Assembly: GCF_037038585.1 (NCBI RefSeq)
Contig: NW_027288510.1
Location: 3,725,001 to 3,789,000, forward strand
Length of the DNA: 64,000 nt
Source of the DNA: Patagioenas fasciata
Lineage: Eukaryota > Chordata > Aves > Columbiformes > Columbidae
Direction of reading: 5' to 3'
Shown: piece after piece, positions 61,001 through 64,000 of the stretch
How positions within the stretch are numbered: the stretch's first letter is position 1
Layout of the letters: each line of letters starts with the position of its first letter
Made by a program: the position numbers and the translations under genes
The notes under the pieces: generated by a model
What the model was told of the DNA's origin: nothing
The model's database searches: none
Seen by the model: only the letters and a program-made list of their open reading frames with translations

Positions 61001-62081
61001 ACGGGCACAGACTGAAACACAGGAGGCTCCATCTGAACATGAGGAGAAACTTGTTTGCTGGGAGGTGCCAGAGCCTGGCCCAGGCTGCCCAGAACGGGTG
61101 TGGAGTCTCCTTCTCTGAGACATTGAAACCCGCCTGGACCCACCTGTGTGATCTGCTCTGTGACCCTGCGTGAGCAGGGCTTGGACTGGGGGATCTGCAG
61201 AGGTCCCTTCAGCCCAACCAGGCTGGGATTCTGTGATCACCTCTCTCCAAATCCCTGCTACACTCCTTTAAGCTGAATGCCTTTTCCTTCTCCTCCCGTT
61301 CCTTCTCTAAGATTTGCACAAGGTTCTTCAGGAGGCAGAGACCCGAACTATCTTCTCTGCCTCATTATGCATTTCCCTTCCTTTCTGGAGTTAGATTTCA
61401 TGTGCAATTCTTCAAAAATGTTGGTCTGTTCAGTTGAGACCAAGGCTGTGCTGATAGTTGGACCCTGGTCGTTTCTTCTCGGCGTGCTCGCGGCCTGGCA
61501 GCCCCTGGCACGGGGAGGGACCTGTCCTGGTTTTCTCAGGATCCTCTCCCAGAATAAACCCAAAACATAGTGAACCTTCAGCCGCTACAGAGCACTGAAT
61601 CATTAGGCTGAGTCTTGCTCTCTGCCAGTCTGGCACGGTACAGTGATTTTGGTAGCCTGGGATCATATTTCATTTAGCTTATGGGCTCTCCCAGGAAACG
61701 GGACCATCAGTAATTCAGCACAAGTGACCTTTAAATGAAACTGGTGCACAGATATATCGAGAAAGTGCAATTAGCAGATGAAGTGGCAAGCTGCGCAGAG
61801 CTATAAATATTATAATTGAGTTGTGCCTGCTGTTTCCATGCACTTTTCTAAATACCCACAATAGACTGTAAATGGCTATAAATAAACAGGCTGGGAAATA
61901 AAATCAATTTTTTGCTGGAGTTGATTCCATTTATGATTTCACTCCTGTAATCTTTGTTTTTGTTTTGTTTTTCCAGTCTTGTGGGAATATTTACAAAGGC
62001 CTTTCCCAGACGGGAGCCTGGGGCTGTTTTGATGAATTTAACAGGATCTCAGTTGAGGTCCTTTCTGTGGTTGCTGTACAG
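15752..62081 (+). CDS. DNAH9: Dynein axonemal heavy chain 9, 5' part (28 exons)
   Basis: This is an outer-dynein-arm motor heavy chain of motile cilia, which hydrolyses ATP to slide axonemal doublets. The 28 exons listed below join in phase into about 1911 residues, once one surplus C in exon 10 is discounted. Residues 1 to about 1200 are the tail (DHC_N1 region). About 1200-1650 is the linker (DHC_N2), with [22 protein letters not shown] and FPRFYF. AAA1 follows, with Walker A GPAGTGKT at about 1843-1850 and Walker B CFDEF at about 1893-1897. The full family length is near 4500, so more than half lies beyond the window. Tail sequences such as [27 protein letters not shown] and CDCSGQVEVW fit DNAH9 better than DNAH11 or DNAH17. 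Regulation is probably by FOXJ1 and RFX. Confidence 0.92.
16095..16318 (+). repeat. CR1 LINE 3' fragment at the exon 1 donor
   Basis: It matches the same CR1 subfamily as 61000-61240 (runs such as gccagagcctggcccaggc and ctgtgaccctgcgtgagc). It begins within about 8 bp of the exon 1 donor. Confidence 0.85.
16580..16795 (-). repeat. CR1 LINE fragment
   Basis: This is an antisense CR1 tail region, with a ctgctcaagcagggccatc-like stretch followed by gtgaaaaagtgttttgtgat. Confidence 0.8.
18735..18931 (+). CDS. DNAH9: DNAH9 exon 2 (residues 113-178)
   Basis: The acceptor is GTAG. The exon reads [16 protein letters not shown] through [12 protein letters not shown] to ENEKS. The donor is GTGAGT, and the last codon is split 2/1. 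The LLPLPAG segment is a conserved mark of this subfamily. Confidence 0.92.
18932..19584 (+). other. DNAH9: DNAH9 intron 2
   Basis: This is unique-looking intronic DNA. I recognise no repeat or gene in it. Confidence 0.8.
19585..19743 (+). CDS. DNAH9: DNAH9 exon 3
   Basis: The acceptor is ACAG. After the split Ser codon it reads [19 protein letters not shown] to VELEFWKNR. The donor is GTACCC, phase 2. Confidence 0.92.
20018..20162 (-). repeat. CR1 LINE fragment
   Basis: This is the antisense of the subfamily seen at 16095-16318 and 61000-61240. Confidence 0.85.
20620..21210 (+). repeat. CR1 LINE 3' end, reaching exon 4 acceptor
   Basis: This is about 590 bp of the CR1 3' region, with ggaacaggctgcccagggc and ggtctcttccaaccaac, ending in a double gattctgtg tail. 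Only about 15 bp separate it from exon 4. Confidence 0.9.
21226..21356 (+). CDS. DNAH9: DNAH9 exon 4
   Basis: It reads [11 protein letters not shown] to MLMDVEA. The acceptor GTAG lies about 16 bp after the end of a CR1 element, which must supply the branch-point region. The donor is GTGAGA, phase 1. Confidence 0.92.
21357..22988 (+). other. DNAH9: DNAH9 intron 4
   Basis: No repeat family is recognised. An AT-rich patch lies at about 22050-22195. Confidence 0.8.
22989..23200 (+). CDS. DNAH9: DNAH9 exon 5
   Basis: It reads [18 protein letters not shown] to [12 protein letters not shown]. The acceptor is ACAG and the donor GTCTGT, ending in phase 0 at about residue 345. Confidence 0.92.
23394..23627 (+). 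CDS. DNAH9: DNAH9 exon 6
   Basis: It reads [19 protein letters not shown] to FLKRLEMVE, 78 codons. The acceptor is CCAG and the donor GTGAGA. It belongs to the N-terminal tail (DHC_N1) region. Confidence 0.93.
23970..24047 (+). repeat. CR1 LINE extreme 3' tail
   Basis: This is a short CR1 tail, ggttatggttggactcaatg followed by ggtctcttccaactg, ending in gattctatga. Confidence 0.8.
24389..24484 (+). repeat. Four-copy 24-bp tandem repeat
   Basis: Four contiguous units start at 24389, 24413, 24437 and 24461. Each begins ACAGA and contains GTACCT or ATACCT. A partial unit (24381-24388) precedes them. Units differ at several sites, so the array is not young. Confidence 0.9.
26136..26303 (+). CDS. 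DNAH9: DNAH9 exon 7
   Basis: It reads [19 protein letters not shown] to YECLDLTNT, 56 codons. The acceptor is GAAG and the donor GTAGGT. Confidence 0.93.
26639..26856. mobile_element. Non-autonomous Tc1/mariner-like element (MITE)
   Basis: A 218-bp element has terminal inverted repeats of about 22 bp: CCATGTTTCCCC then AAAAATAAGA on the left, and the inverse of CCTTGTTTTTCC then AAAACTAAGA on the right. It is flanked by TA on each side (26637-26638, 26857-26858), the mariner target duplication. There is no coding capacity. Confidence 0.75.
27565..27760 (-). repeat. CR1 LINE fragment
   Basis: This is a diverged antisense CR1 tail: aaaggacctctggagatcac, then ctccacagcctctctgggc. Confidence 0.75.
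28184..28300 (+). CDS. DNAH9: DNAH9 exon 8
   Basis: It reads [19 protein letters not shown] and then [20 protein letters not shown], 39 codons. The acceptor is GCAG and the donor GTTTGT. The IFIQAFDD motif is highly conserved in the DNAH9/11/17 group. Confidence 0.93.
28301..29024 (+). other. DNAH9: DNAH9 intron 8
   Basis: It is AT-rich in the middle (28570-28810). No gene or repeat is recognised. Confidence 0.8.
29025..29175 (+). CDS. DNAH9: DNAH9 exon 9
   Basis: It reads [18 protein letters not shown] to IQAELKLG. The acceptor is ACAG and the donor GTAGGT, leaving a Gly codon split 1/2 into exon 10. Confidence 0.91.
29176..30154 (+). other. DNAH9: DNAH9 intron 9
   Basis: Nothing is recognised beyond ordinary intronic sequence. 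Confidence 0.8.
30155..30270 (+). CDS. DNAH9: DNAH9 exon 10, with a one-base frame problem
   Basis: The conserved segment [12 protein letters not shown], then [15 protein letters not shown], is clear. However, the frame carried in from exon 9 does not reach it. The exon begins with C7 (30159-30165) where six C would keep frame. As written, the spliced frame stops at TGA 30244-30246. Removing the surplus base restores both this exon and the phase of exon 11 (exon length 116, expected 115). The donor is GTGCGT. An assembly error in the homopolymer is the simplest cause. Confidence 0.85.
30271..32097 (+). other. DNAH9: DNAH9 intron 10
   Basis: No recognised repeat or gene. Open frames here are short and unlike any family I know. 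Confidence 0.8.
32098..32166 (+). CDS. DNAH9: DNAH9 exon 11
   Basis: This short exon of 69 bp reads [23 protein letters not shown]. The acceptor is CCAG and the donor GTAAGT. A CR1 fragment lies 55 bp downstream. Confidence 0.9.
32167..33113 (+). other. DNAH9: DNAH9 intron 11
   Basis: It holds an antisense CR1 near its start and a (TTTG)n run (33091-33107) close to the exon 12 acceptor. Confidence 0.8.
32221..32510 (-). repeat. CR1 LINE fragment
   Basis: This is an antisense CR1 3' end, starting with the tail agaatcatagaattgttttg and including ccctccagggatgatgactc. Confidence 0.85.
33114..33240 (+). CDS. DNAH9: DNAH9 exon 12
   Basis: It reads [18 protein letters not shown] to TVNFDPQ, including [13 protein letters not shown]. 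The acceptor is GCAG after a (TTTG)n-rich tract. The donor is GTAAGA, phase 0. Confidence 0.93.
33241..35128 (+). other. DNAH9: DNAH9 intron 12
   Basis: It contains a T12 run at 34651-34662 and pyrimidine-rich sequence near 34380-34520. No gene or transposon is recognised. Confidence 0.8.
35129..35384 (+). CDS. DNAH9: DNAH9 exon 13
   Basis: It reads [17 protein letters not shown] to [11 protein letters not shown]. The acceptor is GCAG and the donor GTGAGC, phase 1. The EETLNWK segment is conserved across dynein tails. Confidence 0.93.
35385..37224 (+). other. DNAH9: DNAH9 intron 13
   Basis: The first third is antisense CR1. From about 36070 onward nothing is recognised. Confidence 0.8.
35427..36060 (-). 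repeat. CR1 LINE fragment, about 0.6 kb
   Basis: This is the antisense of the subfamily at 60640-61240, with the same tail and internal parts, beginning about 42 bp after exon 13. Confidence 0.88.
37225..37466 (+). CDS. DNAH9: DNAH9 exon 14
   Basis: It reads [18 protein letters not shown] to GQRIHLLVK, including [10 protein letters not shown]. The acceptor is CCAG and the donor GTGAGG, phase 0. Confidence 0.93.
37467..40218 (+). other. DNAH9: DNAH9 intron 14
   Basis: It contains one sense CR1. The flanking parts (37467-38960 and 39326-40218) show nothing I can name. Confidence 0.8.
38960..39325 (+). repeat. CR1 LINE 3' end
   Basis: This is a sense CR1, with ggcctcaagttgcaccaagg and ggtctcttccaaccagaatg, ending in gattctatga. 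Confidence 0.88.
40219..40354 (+). CDS. DNAH9: DNAH9 exon 15
   Basis: It reads [18 protein letters not shown] to [16 protein letters not shown]. The acceptor is CCAG and the donor GTAACT, phase 1. Confidence 0.93.
40355..41380 (+). other. DNAH9: DNAH9 intron 15
   Basis: Nothing is recognised. Confidence 0.8.
41381..41577 (+). CDS. DNAH9: DNAH9 exon 16
   Basis: It reads [19 protein letters not shown] to [11 protein letters not shown]. The acceptor is CCAG and the donor GTCCGT. The next intron is only 94 bp long. Confidence 0.93.
41672..42096 (+). CDS. DNAH9: DNAH9 exon 17
   Basis: This 425-bp exon reads [18 protein letters not shown] to [11 protein letters not shown]. It includes [19 protein letters not shown] and [15 protein letters not shown], which are conserved in the subfamily. 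The donor is GTAGGA, phase 2. Confidence 0.94.
42097..44091 (+). other. DNAH9: DNAH9 intron 17
   Basis: It contains one antisense CR1 (43443-43905). The other parts are unremarkable. Confidence 0.8.
43443..43905 (-). repeat. CR1 LINE fragment
   Basis: This is an antisense CR1 3' end starting with the tail tagaatcataggatagagtc and ending in the internal ctccctcagctgctcctcg part. Confidence 0.88.
44092..44314 (+). CDS. DNAH9: DNAH9 exon 18
   Basis: It reads [19 protein letters not shown] to EEVYKQLE, including [15 protein letters not shown] and [13 protein letters not shown]. The acceptor is ACAG and the donor GTGGGT, phase 0 at about residue 1165. Confidence 0.94.
44315..46581 (+). other. 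DNAH9: DNAH9 intron 18
   Basis: No repeats or genes are recognised. It is AT-rich at 44580-44650. Confidence 0.8.
46582..46748 (+). CDS. DNAH9: DNAH9 exon 19
   Basis: It reads [19 protein letters not shown] to RKEAPFR. The acceptor is GCAG and the donor GTACAG, phase 2. It marks the approach to the linker. Confidence 0.94.
46749..47114 (+). other. DNAH9: DNAH9 intron 19
   Basis: This is a short intron (366 bp) with nothing recognised. Confidence 0.8.
47115..47985 (+). CDS. DNAH9: DNAH9 exon 20 (linker, DHC_N2)
   Basis: This is the largest exon seen (871 bp, about residues 1221-1511). It covers much of the linker that bends across the AAA ring. Hallmarks are [72 protein letters not shown], and [17 protein letters not shown]. 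The acceptor is CTAG and the donor GTATGA, phase 0. Confidence 0.95.
48835..49298 (+). repeat. CR1 LINE 3' end
   Basis: It is close to 20750-21210 in sequence (same ggagcggctgagggacctgg and gcgccagg parts), so the two belong to one subfamily. The tail gattctatgattctg ends it. Confidence 0.9.
49490..50092 (-). repeat. CR1 LINE fragment, second subfamily
   Basis: This is an antisense CR1 with the tctccttgaacactgtcagg and gttcagtgtccagcacctct signature, shared with 56832-57040. Confidence 0.85.
51014..51144 (+). CDS. DNAH9: DNAH9 exon 21
   Basis: It reads [18 protein letters not shown] to [11 protein letters not shown]. The acceptor is TTAG. Of two overlapping GTAGGT sites, the first (51145) keeps phase with exon 22. 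The sequence belongs to the linker. Confidence 0.94.
51145..52255 (+). other. DNAH9: DNAH9 intron 21
   Basis: It is AT-richer than the neighbouring introns. Nothing is recognised. Confidence 0.8.
52256..52382 (+). CDS. DNAH9: DNAH9 exon 22 (linker)
   Basis: It reads [17 protein letters not shown], then [20 protein letters not shown], to NPQL. The FPRFYF...LLDILSNG motif is a signature of the dynein linker. The acceptor is CCAG and the donor GTAAGC, phase 0. Confidence 0.95.
53795..54034 (+). repeat. CR1 LINE 3' end
   Basis: This is a sense CR1, with atggcctcaagttgtgccag and ggaacaggctgcccagggc, ending near gattctgtga. Confidence 0.88.
54248..54890 (-). repeat. CR1 LINE fragment
   Basis: This antisense CR1 starts with agaatcccagaatgtcaggg and continues through the typical ctccagctccagagccccag part. 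Confidence 0.88.
55776..55928 (+). CDS. DNAH9: DNAH9 exon 23
   Basis: It reads [19 protein letters not shown] to SEPCDCSGQ, 51 codons. The acceptor is GCAG and the donor GTGAGA. Confidence 0.94.
55929..57138 (+). other. DNAH9: DNAH9 intron 23
   Basis: It contains one short antisense CR1. Nothing else is recognised. Confidence 0.8.
56832..57040 (-). repeat. CR1 LINE fragment, second subfamily
   Basis: It carries the same signature as 49490-49700: agaatgtcctgagctggaag, then tctccttgaacactgtcagg. Confidence 0.85.
57139..57264 (+). CDS. DNAH9: DNAH9 exon 24
   Basis: It reads [19 protein letters not shown] to [10 protein letters not shown], 42 codons. The WLFDYPAQ motif is conserved among axonemal dyneins. 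The donor is GTATCT. Confidence 0.95.
57265..57895 (+). other. DNAH9: DNAH9 intron 24
   Basis: Nothing is recognised. Confidence 0.8.
57896..58135 (+). CDS. DNAH9: DNAH9 exon 25
   Basis: It reads [19 protein letters not shown] to VVAKMIAQK, 80 codons. It includes [20 protein letters not shown] and the HARDV motif of the linker end. The acceptor is CTAG and the donor GTTGGT. Confidence 0.95.
58136..59225 (+). other. DNAH9: DNAH9 intron 25
   Basis: Nothing is recognised. Confidence 0.8.
59226..59386 (+). CDS. DNAH9: DNAH9 exon 26
   Basis: It reads [17 protein letters not shown] to [10 protein letters not shown]. It includes [18 protein letters not shown], the stretch that leads into AAA1 in all dyneins. 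The acceptor is GCAG and the donor GTAAGT, phase 2. Confidence 0.95.
59387..60418 (+). other. DNAH9: DNAH9 intron 26
   Basis: Nothing is recognised. Confidence 0.8.
60419..60575 (+). CDS. DNAH9: DNAH9 exon 27 (AAA1, Walker A)
   Basis: It reads [19 protein letters not shown], then the P-loop [10 protein letters not shown], which binds ATP at the main hydrolytic site, to NCSEQMDYK. The acceptor is ACAG and the donor GTATGG, phase 0. Confidence 0.96.
60576..61976 (+). other. DNAH9: DNAH9 intron 27
   Basis: Sense CR1 fills about the first half. An AT-rich block at about 61735-61920 precedes exon 28 and has two CTATAAATA motifs and a forkhead-like ATAAACA. Confidence 0.8.
60640..61240 (+). repeat. 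CR1 LINE 3' end, about 0.6 kb
   Basis: This is the fullest sense copy of the subfamily also at 16095, 20018 (antisense) and 35427 (antisense). It ends aggctgggattctgtgatc. Confidence 0.9.
61977..62081 (+). CDS. DNAH9: DNAH9 exon 28 (AAA1, Walker B)
   Basis: It reads [18 protein letters not shown], then [17 protein letters not shown], 35 codons. The FDEF box is Walker B of AAA1. The acceptor is CCAG and the donor GTGAGT. It is the last exon in the window, ending at about residue 1911. Confidence 0.96.
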
Positions 62082-64000
62082 GTGAGTGGAGAAACACTCA
62101 TAAATAAATACAAACAGAGCAGAGCCATTCTGCAGTCTTTGGAGCAAGGGTAAAAATGGCAATTGCATATTGCCGGTTTCAGTTCTGTGTATAGGCAGGT
62201 GTGGGATTAGATCTCAAGATTAATCACATGAATATCACAGCACTGCCAAGATGTCGCAGTTACGTGCTGCAAAGATATTTGTCACTTTTCTTGCCCCAGT
62301 TACAGCATTTGTGCCAAGACAATTCTTTGTAGCATCTTTTCCCAGACCACTACGCACCATGGCTCTGTACCTGTTCCTCCTCAGGAAAGCACTCGTGTCA
62401 TTAATCTGCTGTGAGATAATTGCAGCACATCGTTTCAAGACAGAGAAGCTGCCTTGACTTGCGGCTGCTCAGTCTGCAATGTAGGGAATAATTTTCACAG
62501 AGGGGAAGAGGGGTGTTTGGGGCAGATCCGCTGGACTTCTGGGGGTTCCTTATCACCCCTGGTCAGGCACAGGTTGTGTGTCATACTCAGGAAATGGGAA
62601 TACATTCAGGATTAATTTTCTTAACCTGTCTCCAAAACTATATGGCTGTGGATTTAGTTCTGGTGTCTGTAACGACAGCTCTGCCAAGTGGCTTTGGAAG
62701 GTATTCCTGGCCAACTGGCACCATTCCTTGGAGGAATGTGCGCAGCCCCGTGGTGCTCCCAAAAGCCAGCGTCAGCTGGTGACACTCGGGAGCTGGAATC
62801 TGGGGCAGATCTGCGGCCCTTGCTGACGCGCTTGCCCAGGGTACCCTGACACCGTGGGATTAAACCTGGGACAGAGCTATTGGAGCGGTGCCCAGCTGGG
62901 CATGGGTGTTTCCCCTGGCGAATGGTTTCTCATCTCCTCTGTAGTTTAGCTGCTCAGTGCATTGTGTTGGTGAGTCTCGTGTGAAGCGCAGCAGCATCCC
63001 TGGAGAAGGGCTGGAAGGGAGACTGGCCTCCCCATCGTGCCAGAAAGTCCTGTGCTCTCGTGCTTATATATATAATCTGTCACTTCGCGTCCTCCTTCCC
63101 CTCCTCTTACCAGCCCATGAGGAAACCTGGCATTATTTTATACAGGGGAAGCCTTGGGGGGCTTCAGTGCAGAAAACTGAGGTGCCAAAGTGCCCAAGTT
63201 CTTCAGGATCCAACTGTCAGCTGAGTGCGTGTTTTAGGATCCTAATATCTGATTGAGGTGCTGAATTGTTCCTGGACTCCCTTTTGGGCTCAGTGTTATA
63301 GAAAGATATAAAGCTCAGAAGTTTCTACACTTCTGTAAATGTTTCGGTCAAAGACATTGTTCTTAACCCCTCCATGAACTCCTCATTCTTCTCATCTGTT
63401 TCACTCATAATTGGTACCTTATGTGGCATCCCAGAGAAGCCCCAGGCAGGTACAAGAGTTTATGTATCATTCCCTCTCAATTTCTCTTCCGTCAGGTCCT
63501 AGTTTAAAGTTGTCATTGAAAAAAAGTCTTTGAGGATCTTGAAATAAAAAGGGAAGCTGAACAAAAGAAGCCCAGGAATGACTCAACTGCTCATGGTTCC
63601 CTCGCTCCTGGCTGGAGCGTGGCAGCTGAAGAAAGCGGCACGGCCGTCATTCCATCATGGTGTCTCCTGGCTGCTATTAGGAGTGTTACCATGGCGATGT
63701 TTAATTGGCTGTCTTACTCATGCAGCTGATGTCGATATGGTTCCTTACAGGGAAAAATTCGATTAATTGCTTTACTTTGAGATGGCAAACAGTAGTGAGG
63801 TTAGAGCGGTGAATAGAGAGAGATTTGCCCCTCGCTGAGGTGCTGTTTGCAGAGAGGTGAACTCTTCGGAAGGAGAGGAATGAGCAGAACAAAGCTGCAA
63901 TCAGGCAAATATAAAAAACAATATAATATTAGTGAGTGAAGGTGTTAGGAGAGGTTTTACAGCTTCTGCCTTCTGGTTTTGGTTTTAAATCAAACGTCTG
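62082..64000 (+). other. DNAH9: DNAH9 intron 28 (incomplete)
   Basis: It runs off the window. No exon, repeat family or RNA gene is recognised. An X-box-like motif lies at 63685-63698. Confidence 0.8.
63685..63698 (+). promoter_or_regulatory. X-box-like motif in intron 28
   Basis: GTTACCATGGCGAT has a perfect first RFX half-site and the central ATGG spacing, with two mismatches in the second half-site. Confidence 0.3.

Noticed and set aside
15752..62081. Assignment to DNAH11 or DNAH17 instead of DNAH9
   Set aside because: These are close paralogues with the same architecture. Exon wording throughout the tail and linker fits DNAH9 best as I know the family. A phylogeny and synteny check would settle it.

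Overview
The window is vertebrate, and most probably avian, nuclear DNA. The introns carry at least sixteen pieces of the CR1 LINE family of birds and other sauropsids, several with the typical ATTCTGTG-like tails. The introns are compact, and the only host gene has conserved GT-AG exons of an axonemal dynein heavy chain.

Positions 1-15,420 are a mosaic of degraded endogenous retroviruses (ERVs). A plus-strand ERV (remnants of NC, protease, RNase H, integrase, Env and LTR) meets a minus-strand ERV (LTR, Env, integrase) tail to tail. The 4-kb centre of this pair (env+ / LTR+ / LTR- / env-) occurs twice, at 3687-7686 and 10056-14056, and a third partial copy (env+ / LTR+) fills 1-1835. Between the first and second copies lies a GC- and CpG-rich wedge of about 1.6 kb (2082-3686). 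It is unlike its surroundings, looks like a promoter, and starts just downstream of an LTR TATA box. All the retroviral genes are broken by stops, frame changes, deletions or lost catalytic residues.

Positions 15,480-15,751 are a GC-rich TATA-less promoter with an imperfect RFX X-box and a forkhead site, as expected for a motile-cilium gene. From 15,752 to the end of the window runs the 5' part of DNAH9, the outer-arm axonemal dynein heavy chain. I mapped 28 consecutive exons, and the splice phases agree at every junction. Together they encode about 1911 residues: tail, linker, and the Walker A and Walker B motifs of AAA1. The remaining AAA modules, stalk and C-terminus lie beyond the window. 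The one defect in the reading frame is a run of seven C in exon 10, where six would keep frame.

The introns otherwise hold CR1 pieces, one mariner-type MITE, a 24-bp tandem repeat and simple repeats. Two CR1 insertions sit at DNAH9 splice sites: at the exon 1 donor, and about 16 bp before exon 4. No prokaryote-type system, CRISPR array, tRNA or rRNA was seen. The most unusual parts are the duplicated tail-to-tail ERV block, the CpG-island wedge and the dynein frame problem.
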